DNA from: Oopsacas minuta
Taxonomy: Eukaryota > Porifera > Hexactinellida > Lyssacinosida > Leucopsacidae
Assembly (NCBI GenBank): GCA_024704765.1
Contig: JAKMXF010000222.1
Coordinates: 1,554,400-1,618,399, forward strand
DNA length: 64,000 nucleotides
Reading direction: 5' to 3'
The stretch's first letter is position 1, and each line of letters opens with the position of its first letter. Shown piece after piece: positions 37,093-47,827 of this stretch. The notes under the pieces were generated by a model. That model saw only the letters and a program-made list of their open reading frames with translations. It had not been told where the DNA came from and did not search any database. The translations under genes and the position numbers were made by a program.

Positions 37093-39472
37093 TCATCTTA
37101 ACTCGACACCATAGAAGTCTCTGAGCAGTTCTCTAGCTAGAGATTGTAGCTGATGAGCTTTGCTACGAGAGAGACAGAGGTCACAGGATTGTAGCACCAG
37201 TCTATAATTGTGACTGAGTCTTTTGATTGGACATACAAACTCGTTAAAGAGAATGGCACTCTTCACGTACTCCTGACAGTAACATCTGATAGCTGTAGCT
37301 ACTTCATACTCAGGGATAGTTCTCTCCCAGGGGTGCCAAAAACAGAGGTCATGTTGTAGTCTCAGAGGGTGCAGGTTGGGAGGTGTACATTTGAATGTCC
37401 CTTCACCTAGAGGGAGCATATTCCTGAAGAAACTAGACACTCTAGAACTATAAGACCACAGGACTCTGACATCATCTAGATTATACACTATTGTAGCTAG
37501 TACGTCTAAATACACTATTCCAACCTCTCTATTGAGTTCATCCTCCCTGTCTCCTTTCAATGAAGATGTGGAGGCTAATACAAACTCACCAAACTTTATC
37601 TCTGTTGTATCCTGTAGGATACCTGTGTAGAGAGTAGAGACTGGTAACCACACAGGTATCAGCTCCTTGATAAGATGAGATAGTATTTGTTGCAGAATAG
37701 CGCGCATGGAAATTGTATCTGACTGACTAGTAGTTAATAACAACATTAGTTGGTTAGAAACAGGCTGCTCTGTTAAGAGGTGTGAAATTCCGCAGCGTTT
37801 ATATGTCTCTCCTATGAGAATGGCCATACTAGGGAGATGTGGGTGTATAGAGGGTATGAGAGATGGGATATGAAGTAGGAGAGAGGGAGAGAGAAATAAT
37901 TCAGAATATTTATCTGTGTGAAGAGAAGTCTTGTAGCATTTATACAGAGTAGAGATAAGAACAGGAGATAGATGTAACTCGTATAACTGGGTAGCAGAGA
38001 GAAGAGGAGAGCAGTAGTGGGTATCTTCTAATTTAATATCACACTGAGAGAGATGGTTATCTGACAATTTAATTAGTACAGAGCTAATCTGTTGAATCGG
38101 GTGCTTTGGGATATTCCACAAGCTCCGTTTGAATCTGTTCCTCAACTCGAATGGTATAAGTAAGTCCTCCATCTCAAAGAGAGGATAGGGACAGTCAGGA
38201 ATCAGCTGTTTCCACTGTAGCAGGGTGTGTAGGAGAGGAGGATCAGTATAGTCGCAATGAGATATAAAAGAGTGAACTAGTGACCTCTCTAGATGAAATC
38301 TACGGTCATGAGATCTATATCCAGTCGGTGTATAATTAGGATAGTGTGATGGAGAGAAGGAATTGAGTTTACTGAGGATAAGTCCTGACTCTGCTGCCAT
38401 TTCCACTACTTTCCAAGTGTTGTTGTATTCTCTCTGTATGATCTCTCCAGGTGTGCCTAGCAAGAAAATGCTTACATACAATATAACTATAAGCATCATA
38501 ATACAATGGATATTGTAACGTTAATTTCAGTACGGTAGAACTCGGTTAGTACGTACGTTTCTCCAAAACGGATTACATAGTTGTCAACTTTTGTAAAGAT
38601 CTATCCGTGAGAGATTGTTTAAGAGCAGTTGAATTTAGCAATTTTTTAATTGAAATGGATGGCTATTAGGATAACCGCCCGCCATATTGGCCACTTCATT
38701 AATCAGCCTAATTATTCCAATTTCCCCAGAAAATTAAGGTAAAAATGAAAGTGAGATTGTGTTCAAAAACGTGAGTCTCAGTTTTGATTTGTGAGACTTG
38801 ACAACTATGGATTATCAATTCTTATACTAATTGTATAGGAAGAATATTCGTATAAGACAGTTCGGTTAGTACCGTCAGTTAGTACTTACCAATTTTTGCT
38901 TCCCGAGGGGGGGGTATGTCTTAGCCGAGTTCTACTGTACATATTTATGAAATACAAATAGAATTCAGTAAGGAGGAAAGGGAACATTCTATAAAAACAT
39001 ATAATTAATGAGAATTCAACTCACCTCCTTGTCCTTGACACAGTGCTACATCGATAATACCCTGCTCAGCTAGACAGAGAGAGGAGCTCTGGAGAAATGA
39101 TTTCAAAAGCCGTCTGTTAGCTCCGATATTACTCTTACCTCCAACATGTGGGAAATTGAATATAACTTTGTTAAACTTATATCCTAGTATACTCTCACAC
39201 TCATGTAGTTCAGTAGCGTCTAAACAGAAGAGAATTGTAACGTTTTTATATTTATCAATTTGTTCTATCGATTCTTTTCCTTTCTTCTTCTTTAGAATGT
39301 CTTCTCGGCTCTCAAGTGTGCTTGTAATAATTTGTGAATATTCCAAGTGATGATGTAATAAAAAGTCACAAGTAAACGAGAAGTCTCCATCTCCTAAAAT
39401 GAGACACAGACTGTCTCTACTTGACTCTAAATAGCAGGCCATTTGTATCAAAATGTAATCTGTTTTGTACAT
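37093..39472 (-). CDS. FDXACB1: FDXACB1-like protein (DUF2431/BMT5-like plus ferredoxin-fold anticodon-binding domain)
   Basis: Two exons, 39025-39472 and 37093-38456, join as GQGG-TPGE, a conserved junction of the DUF2431 family. The N-terminal domain is Rossmann-like, with LILGDGDFSF at its start and FNFPHVGGKSNIGANRRLL further on, as in Bmt5-type rRNA methyltransferase-like proteins. The long middle part is related to the PheRS core in vertebrate FDXACB1. The C-terminus (LQHDLCFWHPWERTIPEYEV to the end) fits an FDX-ACB anticodon-binding fold. Total length is about 600 residues. The start could be the ATG at 39472 or at 39442; the latter gives a start closer to the conserved domain. The single 568-bp intron holds a MITE. 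The function of the family is poorly known; a role in rRNA or tRNA metabolism is inferred from domains. Confidence 0.85.
38533..38937. mobile_element. pogo/Tigger-type MITE in the FDXACB1-like intron
   Basis: The left end is CGGTAGAACTCGGTTAGTAC and the right end is the near reverse complement (GTCTTAGCCGAGTTCTACTG). TA flanks both sides. No protein is encoded. A G-run sits near 38906. Confidence 0.75.
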
Positions 39473-40269
39473 TGAATAATATTGAAATTCTATTCATGTA
39501 TAGTATGCTCACAAATTTTATATGCCACTCGACACCAGGGGTGGTGCAGCTGGTGCTGGTGCAACAGGGTGTTGGGAATAGCTATAGGTTTTCACTCCAT
39601 TGTCTAGGAAAAACATCCTAGACATATGGGGTGCAACACAGGATGGTTGGAAAGTATGAGAATACATTGACTTTTGTCGACCATTTCACAACTGAGTGTC
39701 GGCCAAGATTGTATTTATTCTAGAGCAGGGGTTTATTATAGATTGTAGATGCTTGCTTGGTGGGCACCTAAAAGTTACAGTTCCAGTTCAACAGCCATGA
39801 AGGACACAAAGTGCAGATCGTGAGGTTCAATTAGCACAGTATCAATATGTTACTGTCCAAAAGGTGCCCTCGCAGGAGAGTTCATGGAAGATAAAGTGCG
39901 GTAAAGTGTCGGTTTAGCGATGTATATTTAATTAGAATTAATGACAATGTAGTACTGTAGTAGCGAAATTGAAGTCAATTTGTAAGAGCTGTTCCAACCT
40001 CCCCAGAGATGTGAATTATTCAGAACATAATTAAGTTCATAAATTAGGTAATTGGGGTTGTTATATAAATTAATTTAAATTATATAAACAGTAACTTATT
40101 TGACAAATAGAATTTAACCTCCTTAAATTGGCAGATGAACAATTCTCGAATCCTATTGGTTATAAGGTTAGTAAAAATCTTTTAACACATAAATAAATAC
40201 ATCATCTTCCTTGGGTTTTCACATTATTGTAATTCGAATGAGTAAAATTAATGAATCATAATATTATTG
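39473..40269. other. divergent intergenic region
   Basis: The FDXACB1-like gene (minus) and the channel gene (plus) start at opposite ends, so promoters for both should lie here. A GC-richer patch at about 39530-39660 contains repeats of GGTGCAAC-like words. No core promoter element can be assigned with confidence. Confidence 0.4.
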
Positions 40270-43200
40270 ATGAGATGTTCGTTTTATGAAGTAACTGATA
40301 AATATACTATAATGCAGAATTCACCTCAAATAAAAACTAAAACATCCTTCATTAACACACTACTATCCCCTACTGGTATATTCGTACATCTTTGGGACAA
40401 TCTAATTCTAACAAGCATTATCCTGAACGCGTTACTTGTAGGATTCCAAGCTTCATTCAATTCTTCCATAGTATGGCTAGTGGTAATCAGCTATATGCTG
40501 GATGTCCTATTTATTATGGATGTATTTCTTCAGTTTATCATGGGATACAACGAGAAGGGAATACAGGTCACCAATCTGTCCAAAACAGCCAAGCACTACG
40601 TCACTACAATATTTATAATAGACATGTTCTCGATTTTCCCCTTTGAGTTGCTAGGAGCTATCCCAATGATTGGTCCATCTTACTATGTAGTAGCACTAGC
40701 TAGACTGAACCGAGTAGTTAGGATATACAGGATATTTTGGCTAGTCTTGAAGAATCAGTCTTCACTAGGAACAAGTTTAAACTTCATGCAAACAGTGAAA
40801 TATCTGAGTTACATATTCATTCTCTTACAGATAGCATCCTGTATGTGGTACTCAATATCCTGCAAGAATACATACCTCACTAGTCATACAGTTTGTGTTA
40901 GAGACAGCTGGTACTATAATTCTACATTATCTCTTATTAAAAATAATACTAACGACACTTCTGATTTTGAGAATTTTATTGGATCAATTTATTGGGGAAT
41001 GGCAACAATAACGTCTGCAGGTTTCGGAGATATCGTGGCAATCAGATCAGAAGAGAAGTTGGTAGCAATACTATTTATGCTAGCAGGAACACTGCTATTT
41101 GGATTCATAGTCGGTAGCATAACTTCAAATATTACAAACTCTGACACAACCTGGTTTTTGTATGTACAGAGAATACGAGCTATTATGCACTTCATGCAGG
41201 ACACTAATGTTAGTCACTCCCTGCGTGAAAAGGTCTGGCGGTACTACAATTTCTTATTTGAATCTAAACATGGAGTAGAAGATAAAATGGTAAGAAAAGG
41301 ACTACCCAAACACATGCAAGGTGATATCTCTATGAAGATAGCTCAGGAATTCCTGGACGAGTTGAGTCTATTCAAAGGCGCTCAGTACAGTTTCTACAGA
41401 GCGCTAGCAGTAGAGGTTGAGCCCTCGTTTTACTTGTCAGGCCAGAGTATAGTGAAGAAAGGAAAGAATTGCGATTTTATTTATTATATTCGTAAAGGAA
41501 AGGCTGTAATTATGTCACCAGATGATGATACTACACAGGTTAAGATATTAGAAGAGGGAGAGATTATTGGAGAATTGAGTCTTGTGTACAGTTATGATAG
41601 AATAGCGAATATTGTAGCACTCACTAATTGTGAGACACTACGATTTTCAAGAGAGAAGCTGAATCGAGTTTTGGTCTTCTTCCCAGAAGTTAGAGGAAAT
41701 ATGAAAAAAATTGCTAAATCCAGAGTGAACGAAGCGGTAAAGGAAAGTTCAACGGAAGACCTATTCAGTATGTCAAGAAACTCTGATATAAGCACTAACG
41801 AAACTAATTTCATTCATGGTCATAATTCTGGCTGTATAAGAGATACTACATCAAAAACATCTGTGTGGGGTCATAAGACTGAATCAAGGGAGAATACTCA
41901 AAAGAAAACAAACAATGTGTTAGCACAGAAAGTACAGAAGGTTGAGAAATACTTCATGTACGGGATGATGGTTCTTCTTCCTCTCTGGAGCATTATAGTC
42001 CCATACATTGCTATATTCTCATCAATTGAATGGCATATGTCACAAACTATTTCTCCTGGATTCTGGGTTCTATACGCACTGCTCTATTTTATTGATATAT
42101 TCTTCGTACTAGACACACTGCTTGTAGGAAATAACACTCTAGACTTCAAGTCTCCTTACTATATCATGTCACTAATCATTGAAGTATGTTCTAATTTACC
42201 CATAGAAATAATGGGAGCAATTATTGGAGGTAGTATTATTGGCTATAAAGTACTTTGGCTGCTTCGGCTCAACAGACTTATCAAATGGATAAAGTTGTCT
42301 AGTTACTTTGGAAAAATGGAGAAGAAGCTAGGTTCTCGCATAGAAATACTCCGCTGTCTCAAGTACTTTCTGTACATATTCTGCTCTACTCATGTGGTCG
42401 CTTGCATGTGGTTTGCAATTGCAACTTTTGAAGGAAGGGTGATTGAGGGGAGTTGGGCGTCCTTCCACCAACTCGACCTATCCCATTCTGTTCTCCATAA
42501 TTATGTAACGTCATTCTACTTCTCAGCTGTTACACTCACTTCCACTGGGTTTGGTGATATTCATGCTCACACTACGATAGAGCAAGTATCCGTAATATGT
42601 CTCAGTTTAATCGGGTTCATGTTGTATGGATATTGTCTTGCTACTCTTGCTTCAACACTTGGAAACAACGCCCTACCTAAAGTACTGTTTCAAGAGAAGA
42701 TCTCAGGAGTAAATAATTTTCTATCTAATCACAAGATTTCAGTAAGCCTCAGGAAACGCATAGAAAAATATTTCGAATTGTTCTGGATGAAATGGCAGGG
42801 TCAAAGGGGTCAAGAACACGTGATGTTTGATCTGCCACTCCCTCTCCAAGAGAACATGGCTAGTGAAATACAAGAAGATATTATCAGAGCAATGCCACTA
42901 TTCGCTCACACAGATCCTAATTACTTGAAGCGACTCTGTCTGAATACGATAACATACACGTACTGTCCTGGAGAGTTCATTATATATGCGGGAGATATGG
43001 GGAAGGAAATGTATTTCCTGAGAAGAGGAACTGTTGAAGTGTTGGATGAGACCATGTCATATGCTATTAGTACAATTGCGGCAGGTGGATACTTTGGAGA
43101 AGAAGGGTTGTTATTTGGTACCCCGAGAACCGTTAGCATCAGAGCTAGTACTTACTGTGAAGTTATAATGCTACATAAGAATGCTATTGATGACACAGCT

Positions 43201-46200
43201 CAATCCTATCCGCTGATTAAGAAGCATTTCGAAGAATTGAGTGAAAATAGAAAGCTTTCCCAAAGAGCAATCCAAGAATCAGCCGTCCCTCTTCCTTCAA
43301 TACAAGAATTAATGTATCCCAACTTATACAACACAGCTTACTCAATGCTGAAGATATTACACCCGCTTTTCTGTTTCGCACTTCCTTATGATTTGTCCAA
43401 TATTATCATGAACTCAGTCAATGATGATAATATTATTAACAAGATAACACACCCCATGGTTACACCGTTTGGACTCACTGGAATAATACAGCCATTTACT
43501 CTGAGGAAGAGACAAGAGAATGGAGTGAGAAGGAAAGAAAGTGTTAGTTCAATTCAGCGCTCGCTCAAGAAATATACTCGAGCAAGTAAAATAGTTGCAG
43601 TAGAACTAATGGAGAAACCTCAGGGCTGGACAAACACAAGACTGTTCAAGGGATCACAGGATGTAAGTAACAATATAGAGACACAACAAACGATGTACAG
43701 GAAGTCTCTTGATAGGATCAAGAATATAACGGCCATGTTCATGCTACGGCTTGCTCTCATTCCTATGTCTAGGTTTTATGCAATTTGGGAATTCCTTATC
43801 ACTGATTTAGCTTTTGCGAGTTATTTCCTGATTTGCCTACAGGCAGGCTTCTGTCCCAACTTTATAGCACTTGTAGTTGTTAATTACATGCTTGACGTTG
43901 GCTTCTTTGTGGATATGGTATTGAAACTTCATACGGCATATTTTGACAAACAACAACATATGGTTACACATCCTGCTCATTGCGCAGCAAACTACTTGAA
44001 AGGGAATCTTGTATTCGATATTTTGGCTAATTTTCCAACTGAATTTTTTCTCCCTATAATTTCTATTTTTGGTGCTACAAGCTATATGAAGATACTAGCT
44101 CTACTGCGAATGAACAGATTAATCAGAATATACAAGATACCATTAGCATTTGGACACTTTACAAAGAAGATCACAAGGACAGGATATATCTTCCTACAGC
44201 TAGAATTCATTATTATTCTATTCTTGTTGATGCATCTTACAGGCACCATATGGTTCTTGCTAGCTCAATCTCAGGAGTATTACCTCACTGACATGGTTAC
44301 AAGGTTTACACAGCAGAGCTGGGCAGCAGAGCAAAGATTATTTCACAACTCTTCAGTGACACGCCAGTACATTATATCCCTGTATTGGGCAGCAACAGCA
44401 ACATCCACAGTTGGCTATGGAGACATTTATGCCTCCACTGTAGCTGAGAGATTGTACACATCCTTTGTGATAATAATCGGGATACTCTACTATGGGTTTG
44501 TTATGGCAAATGTTGCTGCGAACATCGCCAATGCTGATGCTCAGATGGCAAGCTTCAAAGAGAAAATGGTGAATGTTGTGTTCTTCTTGAAAGATCAAAA
44601 TATAGACACAGCACTTCAGAAGAGAATTATGAATTTTTTTAAATTCATTTGGGGAGAGACGAAAGGAATAAACGCGAGCGAATTATTCAAAGAAATGCCC
44701 TTAGGGCTTCAAGGAGATATTGCATTAAGTTTGTACAAAAGTCTAATAGACAAAGTACCCTTATTCAACAATACAGAAATTGGGTTTTCTAAACTCTTAT
44801 CTCTCTCAATTCGTCCAGAATACTTCCCAAAAGGAGAGTATGTGGTGAAGAAAGGAGACTTAGGGAGTTCCATGTACTTCATCTATAGAGGAGTAGTCGA
44901 TGTTGTGAGTGAGGACGGATCCACTGTATTTGCAAGTATGGGGGAAGGTAAATTCTTTGGAGAAATCAGTGTGTTGAGTCAGCTGCCTAGAACAGCTTCA
45001 ATACGAGCATCAACAAACTGTGCATTATTCGTACTCAGGAAGGTTGACCTTGATTTAGCACTAGAAGCTTATCCACACATAAATGAACAGATCAAAGAGG
45101 AAGCGAACAGAAGAATGAATCTTGTGAAACAGAGAAGTAAAGCTGCTAAAGAAGCGAAGGAGAAAGGAGCAGACCCCAAGGCAGCAGCGGAAGCAGCAGC
45201 AAGAGCAGCGAAAGATAAAGAGAGTGTGCAAGCTAGTGATAAAACTAAAGCAGCAACTGCTCCCGAGGAGGAGGAGGTACACTTTCATAAAGCTAGCACC
45301 TGTGTTAGACGAAAGAAGAGAAATTGGTCCTGGTTTAAATCCAGAGTACAAAGGTCAACAAACAAGATTTGGGATAATATTATGAACAAGTATGAAAAAT
45401 TGAATCCAATCAAATACACTATTCACCCTGACTCTAAAAAAGCAATGGTTATCAAACTGGTGGAGTTCTTTCTCATCTACATAAGCACTTTTTCAATAAT
45501 GTTCCACGGTTTCTTCCAAGACACTGCAATATATCTCCTGGTTGTGAATTACATATTTGAGATATGTTTCATCCCTCTCATGTTAGTCAAGTTTCACATG
45601 GCATACTTTGATGAAGATGGGATGCTGCGATCAAGTCTCAGAGATATAGCAGAGCATTATCTGCTGTCCCCACTTAGCTTCGGTCTAGATATAGTCTCAT
45701 TACTCCCAATGGAAATATTCTGCCTAGTTCTAGCTGACCCAAAGCTACGTCTATCATATCTGCTCTATTTGAGGATAACACACGCTCTACGGGGAATAAA
45801 ATTACCCTTTATATTATCAGAGCAGGAGAAGACACTGAGCTTCTGGACAACATATATCCGGATATTTAAATTCTTCGTACTCACTACACTTACACTACAC
45901 ATCGTGTGTTGTGTCTGGTTCATGATGGGTTGTCAGCTAGGTGTGTGTAATCCTAACAGCTGGGCTGTCTCGAAATCAGTTTCTATCACTACATTTGTCA
46001 ATGGAACATATCGGTTGGATAAAGATTTCTCTTCCGTGTTAGATCAATATCTAACCAGCATGTACTGGACAGTAGCAACAATGACGTCCACTGGGTACGG
46101 AGATATAGTCCCTACTCAAGAGCTAGAAATGGTTCTGGCTATAGTACTCATTCCTATAGGTAGATTTGTAATGGGTTTTATTCTAGGAAATATAACTTCA

Positions 46201-46824
46201 ACACTTGCAAGTTTGAATGCTCAGAAAGTTCAATATGAATCAAAGTTCAAAGTAATGAAGAGTTATATGGATGATCTCTGTCTACCAGCATCCATACAGG
46301 GACGTGTTAAGGAGTTCTATGAGTATCACTGGAGTAAGAACAAAGGGACTAACAGGAACGAACTACTGGAAGAGTTTCCATATTGCTTACGAAATGAACT
46401 ACTAGGGATAGTAAATGACCAAGCATTGAACTCAATTCCTATCCTTAAGAGGTTCGATGCTAACATTCAAAGACATATAGCTTTGCTACTAGAGCCTCTC
46501 CTGCTAACTCAAGGCGAATACGTAGCTAAGATAGGAGACGTGGGACAAGAAGTTTACTTCATCAAGAAAGGATCTGTGGAATGTCTAGATTCTGACAGAA
46601 GATATGTAAAGAGCCTGGGACCAGGAGACTACTTTGGATTCTTAGAAACATTAGGTCGCAAGCCTTACAAATACAGTCATAGGACAGTAACACATTGTGA
46701 ATTGATAACATTAACAGAAGAGAACTTTGAACTTTTGAAAGAAGCTTATGACACAGAGAGTAACAAGGCTATATCTAGTGTAATGGAGCCTGCTATTGCT
46801 GATCTAGACAAGGAAGAAGTATAG
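40270..46824 (+). CDS. four-repeat cyclic-nucleotide-gated K+ channel (CNGK/tetraKCNG type), single exon
   Basis: One uninterrupted frame from the ATG at 40270 to TAG encodes 2184 residues. It contains four tandem copies of a six-helix channel module, each followed by a C-linker and cyclic-nucleotide-binding domain, so one chain can build a whole pore. Pore signatures are GFGD at 251-254 and 760-763, and GYGD at 1382-1385 and 1942-1945, all of K+-selective type. S4-like helices are R/K-rich in repeats 1-3 (LARLNRVVRIYRIF; LLRLNRLIKWIKL; LLRMNRLIRIYKI) and weaker in repeat 4. The binding cassette is canonical in repeat 3 (FFGEISVLSQLPRTASI), near-canonical in repeat 2 (FGEEGLLFGTPRTVSI), altered in repeat 1 (IIGELSL...RIANI) and lost in repeat 4 (YFGFLETLGRKPYKYS). 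A K/A-rich linker joins repeats 3 and 4. Known relatives act in sperm flagella, where cGMP opens them and hyperpolarises the cell. No introns are visible, unlike other host genes here. Confidence 0.95.
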   Translation: MRCSFYEVTDKYTIMQNSPQIKTKTSFINTLLSPTGIFVHLWDNLILTSIILNALLVGFQASFNSSIVWLVVISYMLDVLFIMDVFLQFIMGYNEKGIQVTNLSKTAKHYVTTIFIIDMFSIFPFELLGAIPMIGPSYYVVALARLNRVVRIYRIFWLVLKNQSSLGTSLNFMQTVKYLSYIFILLQIASCMWYSISCKNTYLTSHTVCVRDSWYYNSTLSLIKNNTNDTSDFENFIGSIYWGMATITSAGFGDIVAIRSEEKLVAILFMLAGTLLFGFIVGSITSNITNSDTTWFLYVQRIRAIMHFMQDTNVSHSLREKVWRYYNFLFESKHGVEDKMVRKGLPKHMQGDISMKIAQEFLDELSLFKGAQYSFYRALAVEVEPSFYLSGQSIVKKGKNCDFIYYIRKGKAVIMSPDDDTTQVKILEEGEIIGELSLVYSYDRIANIVALTNCETLRFSREKLNRVLVFFPEVRGNMKKIAKSRVNEAVKESSTEDLFSMSRNSDISTNETNFIHGHNSGCIRDTTSKTSVWGHKTESRENTQKKTNNVLAQKVQKVEKYFMYGMMVLLPLWSIIVPYIAIFSSIEWHMSQTISPGFWVLYALLYFIDIFFVLDTLLVGNNTLDFKSPYYIMSLIIEVCSNLPIEIMGAIIGGSIIGYKVLWLLRLNRLIKWIKLSSYFGKMEKKLGSRIEILRCLKYFLYIFCSTHVVACMWFAIATFEGRVIEGSWASFHQLDLSHSVLHNYVTSFYFSAVTLTSTGFGDIHAHTTIEQVSVICLSLIGFMLYGYCLATLASTLGNNALPKVLFQEKISGVNNFLSNHKISVSLRKRIEKYFELFWMKWQGQRGQEHVMFDLPLPLQENMASEIQEDIIRAMPLFAHTDPNYLKRLCLNTITYTYCPGEFIIYAGDMGKEMYFLRRGTVEVLDETMSYAISTIAAGGYFGEEGLLFGTPRTVSIRASTYCEVIMLHKNAIDDTAQSYPLIKKHFEELSENRKLSQRAIQESAVPLPSIQELMYPNLYNTAYSMLKILHPLFCFALPYDLSNIIMNSVNDDNIINKITHPMVTPFGLTGIIQPFTLRKRQENGVRRKESVSSIQRSLKKYTRASKIVAVELMEKPQGWTNTRLFKGSQDVSNNIETQQTMYRKSLDRIKNITAMFMLRLALIPMSRFYAIWEFLITDLAFASYFLICLQAGFCPNFIALVVVNYMLDVGFFVDMVLKLHTAYFDKQQHMVTHPAHCAANYLKGNLVFDILANFPTEFFLPIISIFGATSYMKILALLRMNRLIRIYKIPLAFGHFTKKITRTGYIFLQLEFIIILFLLMHLTGTIWFLLAQSQEYYLTDMVTRFTQQSWAAEQRLFHNSSVTRQYIISLYWAATATSTVGYGDIYASTVAERLYTSFVIIIGILYYGFVMANVAANIANADAQMASFKEKMVNVVFFLKDQNIDTALQKRIMNFFKFIWGETKGINASELFKEMPLGLQGDIALSLYKSLIDKVPLFNNTEIGFSKLLSLSIRPEYFPKGEYVVKKGDLGSSMYFIYRGVVDVVSEDGSTVFASMGEGKFFGEISVLSQLPRTASIRASTNCALFVLRKVDLDLALEAYPHINEQIKEEANRRMNLVKQRSKAAKEAKEKGADPKAAAEAAARAAKDKESVQASDKTKAATAPEEEEVHFHKASTCVRRKKRNWSWFKSRVQRSTNKIWDNIMNKYEKLNPIKYTIHPDSKKAMVIKLVEFFLIYISTFSIMFHGFFQDTAIYLLVVNYIFEICFIPLMLVKFHMAYFDEDGMLRSSLRDIAEHYLLSPLSFGLDIVSLLPMEIFCLVLADPKLRLSYLLYLRITHALRGIKLPFILSEQEKTLSFWTTYIRIFKFFVLTTLTLHIVCCVWFMMGCQLGVCNPNSWAVSKSVSITTFVNGTYRLDKDFSSVLDQYLTSMYWTVATMTSTGYGDIVPTQELEMVLAIVLIPIGRFVMGFILGNITSTLASLNAQKVQYESKFKVMKSYMDDLCLPASIQGRVKEFYEYHWSKNKGTNRNELLEEFPYCLRNELLGIVNDQALNSIPILKRFDANIQRHIALLLEPLLLTQGEYVAKIGDVGQEVYFIKKGSVECLDSDRRYVKSLGPGDYFGFLETLGRKPYKYSHRTVTHCELITLTEENFELLKEAYDTESNKAISSVMEPAIADLDKEEV

Positions 46825-47583
46825 CACTTCAAATCAAACTTATATTATTACAGTATATGCTTATTTGCACAATCGCAGCTTTTTACGATTTGAACATGAT
46901 GGAATACATATATTATCACTTGTGTATCTTGTTTATATACTACAAACTATGTAATTAATATCAAATATTTGTCATTCTTGTAGAAACATAGACTACGTCT
47001 GGTAATTCAATGATAAGATCTTTGATAGGGAAGATACCGCAACATACTTATTACAGAAACACATTAAATGGGATAAATATGCTATATCCATATACATGGC
47101 CGTAGGATATGTCCGGTTTCAACAACTCAAGAGTGGTTAGCACAGTGAGTATGGGTCAACCAACTTTTGCAGGATCAGTATTTACAGTATTGACAGTATA
47201 GAATCTATAAATCAACCTGACCAATCCCATAGCCCCCAACCTATTGCTCTCCTAATGCTGCTTATCACACCGTTTTTACAGTTTATTGCAAAATATAGAC
47301 AATTAATGTGATAATAGTTCTATGAAAATATAACCGTAACATAACATAGGGTGGATAATTAGCATAATTTGCAAGAATAATTCGAATTTATAAAATTTCC
47401 TAATACAAGTCATAAAGTGCTACAAACGCTGGGCAAACTAGCATTTGGCTGGTCATTTGGGGTGTATGCAATCCACTTTTGCTTGCTAGGGGCCGAACTT
47501 ACATAGAGGGATAGACTATGTTATATCATACTAGCTTAATGGCCATGGTTTCTCTGTAAAGTCCTGCAGGGGAGGTGCATGCA
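46825..47583. other. 3' flank of the channel gene
   Basis: This is AT-rich DNA that probably includes the channel's 3' untranslated region. No gene or RNA was recognised. Confidence 0.4.
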
Positions 47584-47827
47584 TTAGTTCGAATTTTAAG
47601 GTTGTCATTAGTTAGAATTTTCTGAATTCTAACAAGTTAGAATCAATTTTTAGTTTATTGTTAGTTTTGTGGTTAATATGAATCGAGGGTTATCTATTGT
47701 CACTTATCTGAATCCTTATTTAACTGGATTTTTATATAGCATCAGCATTTATACCATATAATGTATAAACTATCTTTTGTAAACACTCGACAGTTATATA
47801 TTCTGAGAAGCTTGATCTTTTTGCATA

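Noticed and set aside
34334-40000. SGK3-like and FDXACB1-like genes as an operon
   Set aside because: They share a strand, but each has its own introns and a spacer of over 600 bp, and nothing indicates polycistronic expression or trans-splicing.
45061-45351. A Cys/Ser/Phe-rich frame antisense to the channel gene
   Set aside because: It is a shadow of the Lys/Ala/Glu-rich linker of the channel on the other strand.
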